NCBI RefSeq assembly: GCF_030505395.1
Contig: NZ_CP130044.1
Location: 1,411,001-1,475,000, forward strand
Reading direction: 5' to 3'
Length of the DNA stretch: 64,000 nucleotides
Source: Asticcacaulis sp. ZE23SCel15
GTDB lineage: Bacteria > Pseudomonadota > Alphaproteobacteria > Caulobacterales > Caulobacteraceae
The notes beneath the pieces were generated by a model that was not told where the DNA came from, did no database searches, and was given only the letters and a program-made list of their open reading frames with translations. Made by a program: the position numbers and the translations under genes. Below are positions 9,064 through 17,500 of this stretch, one piece after another. Each line of letters starts with the position of its first letter. The first letter of the stretch is position 1.

Positions 9064-10352
9064 GACAGAGGTCTTTCTTCGATGTCGGCCGCAATGCCAG
9101 TAGGTAGATATCCTGCCGCATTGACCGCCGCCGGTCCGTCGCACACCACAATCAGGGTTTCCGGATTACCGAGCGCTTCGGCATGTTTCCATAGTTCGCG
9201 GTATTTGGCGGCGTCTGTCAACAACGGCTCCGTTAAAAACCCGTCTGGCACAGTGACTGTGGCGAATGTATCAGCCCCCTGTTGCATGGCAAGAGCATTA
9301 AGTCTGCTGAGCGAATCCGCATCTGGCGCTTTATCGCACAGGATGAGGGCGCAAGCCTTGGTGCCGGTCGGGACGGGCGGTGCCGATGGCATGTCCGCGC
9401 GGCGGCTGCGTTCACGCAATGAGCGGTAAAGATTTCCGATCAGGGTAGGTGAGTGGGTCAGTATGCCGACGGCTTTGGTAATCTGTTTCGCCTTAATGGC
9501 CGCCACCAGTCGCTCATAGGCCAGATCGGTTTCCATGCCATTCAGACGGGCGTTGAGCGCAGCCTGAACTGGCGCTGGATGCGGGCCACGCTCTGCGACA
9601 AAGCGGTTGTGATTATCAATCATGTCACTGAGGATCGTCTCTGACATGCGGTGCGAGATTGAGCCGCCGTGGCGACGGTATAGATAGGTCGGATCGGGTA
9701 CGACATAGCCCTTGGCCCCGCCCGCCAGAAGCCGCACGACCAGATCATAATCTTCGGCCACCTTAAGGCCGGTGTCGTAGCGCAAATCACCCAGTCGCGC
9801 CCGCCGGATCAGGGGCTTGAGATAGCCCAGGGTTGGCAATCCGCTGCGGGCCGTATTGGCGCGGATAAACAGTTCGGTGGTCAGCTCAAACGGTTGGGTC
9901 AGTCCGTGATCCAGCATCAGAAAAGATATCGGCTGACGGTTGTCATCGTGAAAATGCAGCAGATCATCGGCCACAATATCAGCGTTCTGGTCGCGGGCGG
10001 CACCCAGAAGGCGCTCCAGCCGCTGCGGGTGCTGGTAGTCATCGGAATCGACAATGGCGATCCACTCGCCGCGGGCGGCATCGAGCGCGCGGTTGCGGGC
10101 CTTGGCCGGGCCGCCGTTTTCGAGCGCTTCAATCAGCCTGACCCGATCATCTTTGGCCATGATGCTGCGGATGACCGCCACACTGTCATCGGGAGAGGCG
10201 TCATCGGAGACAATGATTTCGATATCGCGCACGGTCTGAGACAGGGCCGAGGTCAGGGCCGCGTTCAGAAACCGGCCACCGCGATAGTTGGCCATAATAA
10301 TGGACACTAAGGGACGGCCAGTAACGGTTGGCGGGGCGGGGGGCAAGGTCAT
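9060..10352 (-). CDS. Family 2 glycosyltransferase with C-terminal extension
   Basis: GT2 enzyme of 430 residues. Residues 14-280 are the usual domain: VSIIMANYRGGRF, VSDDASPDDS, KARNRALDAARGEWIAIVDSDD, and a basic acceptor region. About 110 further residues at the C-terminus (from KACALILCDKAPDADS) look like a small alpha/beta region unrelated to the catalytic domain; I cannot name it. The stop overlaps the start of the polymerase gene, so the two are coupled. AGG lies very close to the ATG. Confidence 0.84.
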   Translation of the reverse strand: MTLPPAPPTVTGRPLVSIIMANYRGGRFLNAALTSALSQTVRDIEIIVSDDASPDDSVAVIRSIMAKDDRVRLIEALENGGPAKARNRALDAARGEWIAIVDSDDYQHPQRLERLLGAARDQNADIVADDLLHFHDDNRQPISFLMLDHGLTQPFELTTELFIRANTARSGLPTLGYLKPLIRRARLGDLRYDTGLKVAEDYDLVVRLLAGGAKGYVVPDPTYLYRRHGGSISHRMSETILSDMIDNHNRFVAERGPHPAPVQAALNARLNGMETDLAYERLVAAIKAKQITKAVGILTHSPTLIGNLYRSLRERSRRADMPSAPPVPTGTKACALILCDKAPDADSLSRLNALAMQQGADTFATVTVPDGFLTEPLLTDAAKYRELWKHAEALGNPETLIVVCDGPAAVNAAGYLPTGIAADIEERPLS

Positions 10353-10439
10353 CCTGATCCGGTTTTGTCGCAGATATGGGGCGACTTTAGGGCGGATGTG
10401 TTTACGGTCTGTAAACCCTTGCTGCGATGCGGTGGATAG

Positions 10440-11429
10440 TTACGCCATGGTCATGGGTTTAAGGCCCAGTTCGGCAAACAGATGGGCGTCCGATCCGCGC
10501 TCAGGGTTGGGCGTGGTCAGCAACTGATCGCCGACAAAGATCGAATTGGCCCCGGCCATGAAACATAAGGCCTGAAGCTCTTCGCTCATCTCATTCCGGC
10601 CTGCCGATAGCCGCACCATCGATTGCGGGCAAACGATGCGGGCGACGGCGATAGTGCGCACAAATTCAAGACCGGAAATGCCGCCCTCAATGCGCGCTTT
10701 GTCGCCCAGAGGCGTGCCTGCCACCGGCACCAGATTATTGATCGGGATCGAATCCGGGTGGTGGCTCATGGTCGCCAGTTGGTGCAGGAACGAGACTCGG
10801 TCGGCGCGGGCCTCCCCCATGCCGGTAATCCCGCCGCAGCAGGTTTTCATGCCGACATTCTTGACGGCCTCCAGCGTATCGAGCCGATCCTGATAGGTGC
10901 GGGTGGTGACGACCTGCGCGTAATATTCCGGTGAGGTATCTAGGTTGTGGTTGTAGTAATCAAGGCCCGCATCTTTCAGCGCCCTGGCCTGATCCGGCGT
11001 GATCATGCCGAGCGTAGCACAGGTCTCAAGCCCCAGCGCCTTGACCCCGCCGATCATGTTGGCCAAGGCAGGCACATCGCGGTCTTTCAGATCGCGCCAG
11101 GCTGCCCCCATGCAAAAGCGCTGGGCCCCGCCGTCACGGGCGGCTTTGGCGGCGGTTAAGACCTCATCAACCGGCATCAGTTTCGAGGCTTTCAGGCCGG
11201 TTTTGAAACTGGCCGATTGCGAACAATAGCCGCAGTTCTCCGCGCATCCGCCGGTCTTGACAGACAAAAGCTGCGATAGCTGAACCTCAGACGGATCAAA
11301 GCTCTGGCGATGAACCGTGGCCGCGCGAAAGACCAGTTCCATGAACGGCAGATCGAACAGATCAGCGATCTCCGCCTTTGACCAGTCATGACGAACTGAA
11401 ACCTGAACGGGGTGTGCGCTGTCGGCCAA
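10440..11429 (-). CDS. bioB: Biotin synthase
   Basis: BioB converts dethiobiotin to biotin, inserting sulfur by radical SAM chemistry in the cytosol. The CxxxCxxC motif binding the 4Fe-4S cluster is in [13 protein letters not shown] (C62, C66, C69 with the start used here), followed by typical segments such as [13 protein letters not shown] and [12 protein letters not shown] prefer a TTG start: AAGAAGGAG stands seven bases before it, whereas the ATG 21 bases upstream has no SD and would place that SD inside the coding region. No other biotin gene is adjacent. Confidence 0.95.
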   Translation of the reverse strand: MADSAHPVQVSVRHDWSKAEIADLFDLPFMELVFRAATVHRQSFDPSEVQLSQLLSVKTGGCAENCGYCSQSASFKTGLKASKLMPVDEVLTAAKAARDGGAQRFCMGAAWRDLKDRDVPALANMIGGVKALGLETCATLGMITPDQARALKDAGLDYYNHNLDTSPEYYAQVVTTRTYQDRLDTLEAVKNVGMKTCCGGITGMGEARADRVSFLHQLATMSHHPDSIPINNLVPVAGTPLGDKARIEGGISGLEFVRTIAVARIVCPQSMVRLSAGRNEMSEELQALCFMAGANSIFVGDQLLTTPNPERGSDAHLFAELGLKPMTMA

Positions 11430-11562
11430 GATGAGGCTCCTTCTTTGCATTAGGGATTAGACCGAAATGCCACTTAAGGTCAAACCCGGCAAAAGCGTAT
11501 GAAGTCTTGCCAAACGTCGCGGACTATCCTTTGTTAACGATCTTAAGAGGGGGACGACACAT

Positions 11563-12216
11563 ATGCCCAAAGGCCAGACACGGATTCCGGCGTCTCAGCT
11601 TATCGACGAACTGGCGGATGGCCTTGACGGGGAGCGGGTCAGCGTTGGTGACCTGCTGGCGCGGCTGGAAGGTCGGGGGATCGGGCTGTTGCTGATCATT
11701 CTGGCCCTGCCGATTTGCATTCCTAATATTCCGGGCATTTCGACCATTTTTGGGTTCTTGCTGATCGGGCCTTCGATACAGATGATCCTTCACCATAAGG
11801 CGCTATGGATGCCGGGCTTCGTCAAGCGCTGGGACTTCAAGGGTGATGATTTCCGCAAAGTTCTCAGGGCTTGCGCCGGTATATTGCTCAAGGTGGAGTA
11901 TCTGGCGCGACCGCGCTGGATGTTTCTGACGCGCGGCCCGGCCATGATCTATCTGGGCTTACAAACCCTTGTGATGGCGCTAATACTTTTGCTGCCGATG
12001 CCGGGAGCCAATGTCATTCCGGGGGTAGCGGTGGTGCTGACGGGGCTGGCCATTTTGCAGCGCGACGGCCTGTTTATGCTGGCAGGGTTTGCGGTGGCCG
12101 CAGGGGCTGTGGCCTACGTATATTACTTTGCCCACTATGTCGTCGATTTCGCAATATGGGCCTATCAGGCCAGTGTCGGCTGGATCGAGCAAATCGCCCA
12201 AAGTCTTCCAATATAA
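11563..12216 (+). CDS. exoD: ExoD family exopolysaccharide-related membrane protein
   Basis: A 217-residue membrane protein matching the ExoD family, first linked to exopolysaccharide production and alkali tolerance in rhizobia. Residues 1-35 are soluble (SQLIDELADGLDGERVSVGDLLARLEGRG). They are followed by hydrophobic blocks around IILALPICIPNIPGISTIFGF, the segment ALILLLPMPGANVIPG, and a C-terminal helix pair. The molecular role is not settled. It is divergent from bioB, and GAGGGGG stands about ten bases before the ATG. The polysaccharide genes 2 kb away make a shared function plausible. Confidence 0.88.
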   Translation: MPKGQTRIPASQLIDELADGLDGERVSVGDLLARLEGRGIGLLLIILALPICIPNIPGISTIFGFLLIGPSIQMILHHKALWMPGFVKRWDFKGDDFRKVLRACAGILLKVEYLARPRWMFLTRGPAMIYLGLQTLVMALILLLPMPGANVIPGVAVVLTGLAILQRDGLFMLAGFAVAAGAVAYVYYFAHYVVDFAIWAYQASVGWIEQIAQSLPI

Positions 12217-12223
12217 ATTTGGC

Positions 12224-12245
12224 CATATAAAGATATCTTTATATG
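12224..12245. promoter_or_regulatory. Perfect 22-bp palindrome, likely SahR/SamR-type operator of ahcY
   Basis: Each half-site reads CATATAAAGAT, meeting its exact inverted copy at the centre. It lies about 70 bp before the ahcY start. A 20-of-22 match stands upstream of metE at 38653-38674. ArsR-family regulators of the SahR/SamR type control methionine-cycle genes in proteobacteria through A/T-rich palindromes of this kind (established for the family; the exact consensus is from memory). Repression relieved by S-adenosylhomocysteine is inferred. Confidence 0.7.
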
Positions 12246-12313
12246 TTTATTGCATCGTCTCGTATCTGCCGTTATAAGGCAGGGAACATTTGAAACGAGA
12301 TGAGGCGAACCCC

Positions 12314-13705
12314 ATGGGCGACTATATTGTAAGAGACTTAGGCCTGGCCGATTGGGGCCGTAAGGAACTGGACATCGCCGAAGGTGAAATGCCCGGCCTG
12401 ATGGCGACCCGCGAAGAATATGGCCCTGCACAGGTGCTTAAGGGCGCCCGCATCGCCGGCTCCCTGCACATGACCATTCAAACGGGCGTACTGATTGAAA
12501 CCCTGCAAGCCCTCGGTGCCGAAGTGCGCTGGGCGTCGTGCAATATCTTCTCGACCCAGGATCATGCCGCGGCGGCGATCGCGGCCAAGGGTACGCCGGT
12601 CTTTGCGATTAAGGGCGAAACCCTCGAAGAATACTGGGACTATGCCCACAAGATTTTCGAGTGGCATGACGGCGGTTACCCGAACCTGATCCTCGATGAC
12701 GGTGGCGATGCGACCCTGCTAACCGTGCTCGGCCCCAAAGCCGAAGCTGACGCCTCAGTGCTCGACAGCCCGACCAATGAGGAAGAAGAAGCGCTCTATA
12801 AGGTCATGAAGCGCTACCTCCAGGAAAAGCCCGGCTTCTATTCGGCCATCCGTGACGCCATCATCGGCGTGTCGGAAGAAACCACCACCGGCGTCCACCG
12901 CCTGTACCAGATGGCTCAAAAAGGCGATTTGCCGTTCCCGGCCATCAACGTCAATGACTCAGTCACCAAGTCGAAGTTTGACAACCTTTACGGTTGCCGG
13001 GAATTGCTGGTTGACGCTATCCGCCGCGCCACCGATGTGATGCTGGCCGGTAAGGTCGCGGTCGTGCTCGGTTACGGCGATGTCGGTAAGGGCTCGGCCG
13101 CATCTTTGCGTAACGGCGGCGCGCGCGTCATCGTCACCGAAGTCGATCCGATCTGCGCCCTGCAAGCCGCCATGGAAGGCTATGAAGTCCGTACGGTCGA
13201 AGAAGTCGCTGCCCAAGGCGATATCTTCGTCACCGCCACCGGCAATAAGGACGTGCTGCGCCTTGAGCACATGCGCGCCATGAAGCACAACGCGATTGTC
13301 TGTAATATCGGTCACTTTGACTCGGAAATTCAGGTCGCTTCGCTCAAGAACTTCAAGTGGGACGAAATTAAGCCGCAGGTTCACCATGTTGAGTTCCCTG
13401 ACGGTAAGAAGATCATCCTTCTGTCCGAAGGTCGTCTGGTCAACCTTGGCAACGCCACCGGCCACCCGTCGTTTGTGATGTCGGCATCGTTCACCAACCA
13501 GACCCTGGCGCAGATCGAGCTGTGGACCAACAACAAGGCCTATGAAAAACAGGTCTATACCCTGCCGAAGAAGCTGGATGAAAAGGTCGCTCTGCTGCAC
13601 CTTGAAAAGCTGGGTGCTAAGCTGACCACGCTCAATCAGGAACAGGCCGACTATATCAACGTGCCGGTCGAAGGCCCGTATAAGCCGGAACACTATAGAT
13701 ACTAA
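12314..13705 (+). CDS. ahcY: Adenosylhomocysteinase
   Basis: S-adenosylhomocysteine hydrolase, about 463 residues. It splits SAH to adenosine and homocysteine and keeps methylation running. The N-terminus [21 protein letters not shown], the substrate region [13 protein letters not shown] and the NAD-binding [10 protein letters not shown] are all diagnostic, and the C-terminal [12 protein letters not shown] is the conserved tail. The ATG at MGDYIV is chosen over a TTG eight codons upstream because GAGG precedes it and it fits the family N-terminus. It is a single gene followed by a hairpin and a strong terminator. Confidence 0.97.
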   Translation: MGDYIVRDLGLADWGRKELDIAEGEMPGLMATREEYGPAQVLKGARIAGSLHMTIQTGVLIETLQALGAEVRWASCNIFSTQDHAAAAIAAKGTPVFAIKGETLEEYWDYAHKIFEWHDGGYPNLILDDGGDATLLTVLGPKAEADASVLDSPTNEEEEALYKVMKRYLQEKPGFYSAIRDAIIGVSEETTTGVHRLYQMAQKGDLPFPAINVNDSVTKSKFDNLYGCRELLVDAIRRATDVMLAGKVAVVLGYGDVGKGSAASLRNGGARVIVTEVDPICALQAAMEGYEVRTVEEVAAQGDIFVTATGNKDVLRLEHMRAMKHNAIVCNIGHFDSEIQVASLKNFKWDEIKPQVHHVEFPDGKKIILLSEGRLVNLGNATGHPSFVMSASFTNQTLAQIELWTNNKAYEKQVYTLPKKLDEKVALLHLEKLGAKLTTLNQEQADYINVPVEGPYKPEHYRY

Positions 13706-13746
13706 TATCGAAAGTCCTTCGCTGTCGCTCAGTGTACTTTCGATAT
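13705..13746 (+). repeat. Hairpin directly after ahcY
   Basis: An 11-bp perfect inverted repeat, ATATCGAAAGT and ACTTTCGATAT, separated by 20 bases and starting at the ahcY stop codon. It has no U-tract of its own. It may stabilise the 3' end of the ahcY mRNA or act together with the terminator 10 bases downstream. Confidence 0.6.
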
Positions 13747-13754
13747 TGAAGAAT

Positions 13755-13791
13755 AAAAAACCCCAGGCCGGTGGCTTGGGGTTTTTGTTTG
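13755..13791 (+). terminator. Rho-independent terminator after ahcY
   Basis: Stem CCCCAgGCC / GGCtTGGGG with a short loop, flanked by AAAAAA before and TTTTT after. It should work in both directions. Confidence 0.9.
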
Positions 13792-13810
13792 TTTGGAATA
13801 GTGTCCGGAA

Positions 13811-14041
13811 ATGAAGAAGTTTATCTTGTATTGCGCGAGCGCTGTGTCGCTTCTGGTAGTTTTGGCTACGTTGTGGCTAGTGACAACCGCTGTCAGCGAT
13901 AGACTTTCAGGGGTGGATAGGGGAGAGAATGCGAATGTTGCGTATGCGGTTGCCTTTATTGTAGTTAGCATCCCAAGTCTTTGGATTATTCGCCAAGCGT
14001 GGCGCGTACTTCTTAAAGATATCAAAGCCGGATTACGCTAA
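13811..14041 (+). CDS. Small two-helix membrane protein, unknown function
   Basis: A 76-residue protein with a positively charged start (MKKFILY), a first helix (residues 5-27), a short polar loop with several acidic residues, and a second helix around VAYAVAFIVVSIPSLWII, then a basic tail (RQAWRVLLKDIKAGLR). The topology is probably both ends cytosolic. I recognise no family. The SD (GGA close to the ATG) is weak and codon use is less biased than in neighbours, so the call is moderate. Confidence 0.5.
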   Translation: MKKFILYCASAVSLLVVLATLWLVTTAVSDRLSGVDRGENANVAYAVAFIVVSIPSLWIIRQAWRVLLKDIKAGLR

Positions 14042-14042
14042 T

Positions 14043-14108
14043 TTCTCCTCCCCTGTTTACGGGGGAGGTGGTCGCGCACGGGGCTACCCGTGCAGCGGAC
14101 GGAGGGGG
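14043..14108 (+). repeat. REP-like palindromic element
   Basis: The order CTCCTCCCC - GGGGGAGGTG - an internal hairpin (GCACGGGG.. / ..CCCGTGC) - CGGACGGAGGGGG matches the two inverted units at 17501-17626. Its last bases, GGAGGGGG, sit seven bases before a GTG codon and appear to act as the SD for the next gene. Confidence 0.7.
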
Positions 14109-14115
14109 CATAAAA

Positions 14116-14400
14116 GTGTGGTATCGCGTGATGCTTAAAGGCGAAAACTTCCGAACTAAGACCGATGGTAAAACCGAAATTCTTGGTTTTTACACCACGC
14201 GCTATGTCGAAGCAGGCTCCGAGGACGAGGCCGAACACAAAGCTGTTGACCTTATCCGTAAGGACGAAAGTCTCAAAAAAATAGTCCTTAATGCCAAGGA
14301 CGACCCGCCTCTGATCTACCTCGAAGAGATTGATGTGGTGTTGTCAGACCACTCCAATGAACCCGTTATGGGATATGTTTTCTACCCGGACAAGAATTAG
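14116..14400 (+). CDS. Hypothetical protein, about 94 residues
   Basis: A small soluble protein (VWYRVMLKGENF... to ...MGYVFYPDKN) with no family I recognise. It reads as an alternating alpha/beta sequence with many charged residues, consistent with a cytosolic stress or accessory protein. The GTG start is preceded by an excellent SD contributed by the end of a REP-like repeat. The longer frame starting upstream translates the repeat itself and is less likely. It is flanked by repeats on both sides. Confidence 0.6.
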   Translation: MWYRVMLKGENFRTKTDGKTEILGFYTTRYVEAGSEDEAEHKAVDLIRKDESLKKIVLNAKDDPPLIYLEEIDVVLSDHSNEPVMGYVFYPDKN

Positions 14401-14426
14401 AAATCATCAGCATTGTGGTCCTTAGA

Positions 14427-14477
14427 GCCTCCCCTAATTTTAGGGGATGTTGGCGGCGCAGCTAAACCTGCGCCAAC
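14427..14477 (+). repeat. Variant REP-like palindrome
   Basis: Two adjacent hairpins: CCTCCCCTAATTTTAGGGG, then GTTGGCGGCGCAG ctaaac CTGCGCCAAC with one bulged base. It starts like the element at 14043 but diverges. It lies between two converging genes and may act as a bidirectional terminator. Confidence 0.5.
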
Positions 14478-14861
14478 CTAATCCTTTAACTCACTCGGCA
14501 CCTTGCCGCCGTTTTCGGCCAGCTTTTTCATGACCTGTTTGTGCAGCCAGATATTGTCATCGGCTGAGCCATCATAAGCCCCGGAAAAACCCAGTTCTTC
14601 GGCCAGTTCTTTGCGCGCCGCATAGCTGGAATCGAGATCAAGCAGCTTCATCAGATCCACGATCGACGTGCGCCAGTTGGACGGCTGGCCATAGTCCTTA
14701 GCCACTTGTTCCATGATCGCTTCGACATCGACGAGTTCCAGCACCTCAACCGGGGCCGGGGCGGCGGTCGGTGCCGGTTGCGCCGCTGCCGGTGCGGCAG
14801 GCACAGGAGCCGCCTTTTTCCTACCGAAAATAGCGTCCTTGATTTTTGAAAAAATACCCAT
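14478..14861 (-). CDS. DUF3597 domain protein
   Basis: A 127-residue protein. Residues 1-15 (MGIFSKIKDAIFGRK) are a basic amphipathic start, followed by an Ala/Pro-rich linker (about 18-40) and the DUF3597 helical domain: VDVEAIMEQVAKDY, NWRTSIVDLMKLLDLDSSY, then the conserved LGFSGAYDGSADDNIWLHKQVM. The domain resembles LysM-like or peptidoglycan-associated small proteins in context elsewhere, but its function is unknown. The ATG has AGGAG seven bases upstream; the frame upstream of it is not supported. Confidence 0.85.
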   Translation of the reverse strand: MGIFSKIKDAIFGRKKAAPVPAAPAAAQPAPTAAPAPVEVLELVDVEAIMEQVAKDYGQPSNWRTSIVDLMKLLDLDSSYAARKELAEELGFSGAYDGSADDNIWLHKQVMKKLAENGGKVPSELKD

Positions 14862-15026
14862 GATCCGGCTCCTATGGCGGTGTTGAAGCAAAACCTTAAC
14901 ACGCCACCACAGCCGCATCTTGTGCGCCGGTATCACAATATCCGGCGCTGTAGATTTATAAGGAAGTTGTGGGTATCGTTGTAGCGGATAGATTCTATTG
15001 CTCAGGCAATATACGGAAGTTCATTC

Positions 15027-15305
15027 ATGGAACTAAACTCGCCAGCCATTCGCTATATAGTTTCAACAGCCATAATCTTTGCGTGGCTAGTGTCACCCTT
15101 ATGGTTTCATAAGGTATTTGGTTTCTTTTCTGTCGAATTGTTTTTTGTCGGCTTCGTCTTCTTATCAGGCATCGGTTGGGTTATTTCACGCTGTCAAAAA
15201 TGCGATTTGCACGTTGCGACGCGGTATAATCCTCATGGTATGAATTGGTCTATCGACTGGCCACCGAGAACCTGCACGCGATGTAAAGCGGATTTGTGGA
15301 AGTGA
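15027..15305 (+). CDS. Small membrane protein with CxxC pair
   Basis: A 92-residue protein with two hydrophobic helices (about 9-25 and 33-52) followed by a cytosolic tail holding two CxxC knuckles, CQKC and CTRC, about 27 residues apart, which suggests a small zinc ribbon. The function is unknown and I recognise no family. No strong SD is visible, but the regular hydrophobic pattern and the paired cysteines argue for a real gene. Confidence 0.55.
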   Translation: MELNSPAIRYIVSTAIIFAWLVSPLWFHKVFGFFSVELFFVGFVFLSGIGWVISRCQKCDLHVATRYNPHGMNWSIDWPPRTCTRCKADLWK

Positions 15306-15406
15306 CCGATGTTCCGATCGTTCTCGTGGTCTGTGTGTCAATGGCATAGTCCGCACCGAACAGATCAGCGCGGACTATTCAAACTGTGTAGGCGAAAACT
15401 TTAAAC

Positions 15407-16207
15407 CTACTTCACCTTTTTGAACTTCAAGGTCATGCGGTCAGATTTACCAATCGCATCATATTTGGCGCGATCAAAATCCGCAGCCGGTTCCTGACCA
15501 CGGGCGGCGCTTGTGCGGTTCGGTTTCAGCGTCCAGACACCAAACGGATGGTCGCGCGTGTCCTTGGGGTTGGCATTGATTTCGGATTTCGCGACCAGAT
15601 CAAACCCGGCTTTTTTCGCGGCCTCGATCACATAGGATTCCGGCACGTAGCCAGTACCCGCCTTAGGATCAGCACCTTCGGCGGCGCGGTGCTGCTCGAC
15701 CGCTAAAATCCCGCCGGGCTTAAGCATGGTATTAAACGCGCTCATATAGGCATCAGTGGTCCCGTCCTGGCGGGCCCAGTTATGGAAATAGCGCGCCACT
15801 AAAACCATATCGACCGACCCGGCCGGCACTTCATTGACGGTGGGCGACAAGGTATAGGCCTTGACATCACCCATGATGGCCGGATCACCGGCGGAATAGT
15901 TGGCGACATTGCCAACGGCAGCGACGTAAGTCCCGCCGGTTGCCTTGGCGTAGGGGGCCAGGATCTCGGTCCACCAGCCCTTGTTGCCAGGATTGACATC
16001 AACCACGGTCATGCCGGGCTTAAGCCCCCAGAAGGTCAGGGATTCGACCGGATGGCGGTACTGATCGCGGGCGGCATTTTCAGGCGCGCGCCATGATCCG
16101 GCGGCAGCGGCTTTCAGGGCGGCATCTTCGGCCATAGCCGGTGCGCTTACGCAAACTATGGCCGCCCCCATAATGGCCGCGCCGAACATCCGATGGAAAT
16201 TTGTCAT
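15407..16207 (-). CDS. Predicted class I methyltransferase with signal peptide
   Basis: A 266-residue protein with a clear Sec signal peptide (cleavage after SAPAMA, about residue 26). The body looks like a SAM-dependent methyltransferase: LTFWGLKPGMTVVDVNPGNKGWWTEIL (motif I, with VDVNPGNKG where VLDVGxG is usual), and FNTMLKPGGILAVEQHRA as a post-II/III segment. Such exported methyltransferase-like proteins are common in Caulobacterales and Sphingomonadales, but SAM is not expected in the periplasm, so the reaction is unclear. GGGAG precedes the ATG by seven bases. Confidence 0.82.
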   Translation of the reverse strand: MTNFHRMFGAAIMGAAIVCVSAPAMAEDAALKAAAAGSWRAPENAARDQYRHPVESLTFWGLKPGMTVVDVNPGNKGWWTEILAPYAKATGGTYVAAVGNVANYSAGDPAIMGDVKAYTLSPTVNEVPAGSVDMVLVARYFHNWARQDGTTDAYMSAFNTMLKPGGILAVEQHRAAEGADPKAGTGYVPESYVIEAAKKAGFDLVAKSEINANPKDTRDHPFGVWTLKPNRTSAARGQEPAADFDRAKYDAIGKSDRMTLKFKKVK

Positions 16208-16347
16208 GAATAGCTCCCGTTATTCTCTGTTGCTTGAACGCCATTAGACCCTCTTTCCGTCGCCATAACAATATTGCAGGTCATCATTATTGCTGTTTTT
16301 GGCAACGCGGGATAAACACAAGCCTATTGGTTAAGGGGAACGGTTTC

Positions 16348-17472
16348 ATGACGGATATCCACGGGTTTGCGGCGGCTCATCTCGGCCCCGTCAAGGATGT
16401 GTTCGCGGCCAATTTTGCTGAGGGGCAGGAGCGCGGGGCGCGCTTTACCGTGGTGCAGGACGGAGAAACCGTCCTCGACCTGTGGGCCGGATCGTGTGAC
16501 CGGGGCGGCGAGGTGGCCTTTACCGATAAGACCCTGGTGCCGGTGTTTTCGTCGACCAAGGCCGTGACCGCCCTGATGATCGCGCGGCTGGTCGATCAGG
16601 GGAAGCTCGATTACGAAGCCACCGTCGCCAGCTACTGGCCGGAGTTTGGTCAGAACGGCAAAGGCCAGATTACGCTCGGTCAATTGATCTCCCATCAGGG
16701 CGGGATTCCGGGCTTTGATCCGCCGCGTTCAGCAGAGCTTTGGTTCGATATTCCGGCGGTACTTGTGGCGATCTGTGCGCAGGCCCCGCTGTGGACGCCG
16801 GGCGAAGGGTCAGGTTACCATCCCTATACGGCGGGCTTTGTGTTGGGTGAGCTTTTCCGCAGGGTCGATGGCCGCACTTTGGGGACGGCGTTGCGTGAGG
16901 ATATTGCGGGTAAGTACGGTCTTGATCTCTTTATCGGCACGCCGGAAAGTGAATTTGGCCGGATCAGCGACCTGCAAAAACCGTCAGCGGTGCCCAATTT
17001 CGGTGAGGTCGATGACATCAAAAAAGCGGCGTTTCTGAACAAAGGCGCCTTCCCCGGCGGTCGCGGGTCTGAGCAGTGGCGCTCACTTGAAATGCCTGCC
17101 GCCAACGGTCATGCCACCTCTGAGGCCTTGGCCAAATATATGAACATCATCGCCACCGGCGGCTTTATCGGCGGACATCGGGTGATATCTTTGAGCGCGT
17201 TGGGGCAGGCCCTGCGTGAACGCGTCTATGGCCCCGACCGTGTGTTGCCCTATAAGCTGTCGTGGGCGGCGGGGTTCCTGCGCAACAAGAACATCTTGAT
17301 CTATGGCAAGAATGAGCGCGCCGTTGGTCATTCCGGCAATGGCGGGTCGATGGTTATGGCCGACCCGGATAAGAAGCTGTCGGCGGCCTATGCCATGAAT
17401 AAGCAGTCCAATTACCTGATCGGTGATCCACGCTCGGTACGGCTGATGGATGCCTTATACAGTAGCGTGTAG
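16348..17472 (+). CDS. Serine hydrolase of the class C beta-lactamase/EstB family
   Basis: A protein of about 374 residues without a signal peptide. The SxxK motif is S68-S-T-K71 (VFSSTKAVTAL). A YH..YT segment (SGYHPYTAGFVLGELF) stands where the tyrosine motif is expected, and HSGNGGS near the C-terminus replaces the KTG triad. Cytosolic members are usually carboxylesterases or amidases rather than beta-lactamases. AAGGGGA precedes the ATG at MTDIHGF; the 38 codons upstream in frame are unlike the family. Confidence 0.85.
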   Translation: MTDIHGFAAAHLGPVKDVFAANFAEGQERGARFTVVQDGETVLDLWAGSCDRGGEVAFTDKTLVPVFSSTKAVTALMIARLVDQGKLDYEATVASYWPEFGQNGKGQITLGQLISHQGGIPGFDPPRSAELWFDIPAVLVAICAQAPLWTPGEGSGYHPYTAGFVLGELFRRVDGRTLGTALREDIAGKYGLDLFIGTPESEFGRISDLQKPSAVPNFGEVDDIKKAAFLNKGAFPGGRGSEQWRSLEMPAANGHATSEALAKYMNIIATGGFIGGHRVISLSALGQALRERVYGPDRVLPYKLSWAAGFLRNKNILIYGKNERAVGHSGNGGSMVMADPDKKLSAAYAMNKQSNYLIGDPRSVRLMDALYSSV

Positions 17473-17500
17473 AACGAAAAAACAAATTAGGCTTTCTGTC

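Noticed and set aside
13811-14025. Antisense frame overlapping the small two-helix protein gene (13729-14025, minus)
   Set aside because: It runs through the ahcY terminator and hairpin and its translation lacks a plausible start region; the plus-strand frame has a regular two-helix membrane pattern.
16348-17472. Antibiotic-resistance beta-lactamase
   Set aside because: There is no signal peptide and the KTG triad is replaced by HSG; the EstB-like esterase group fits better.
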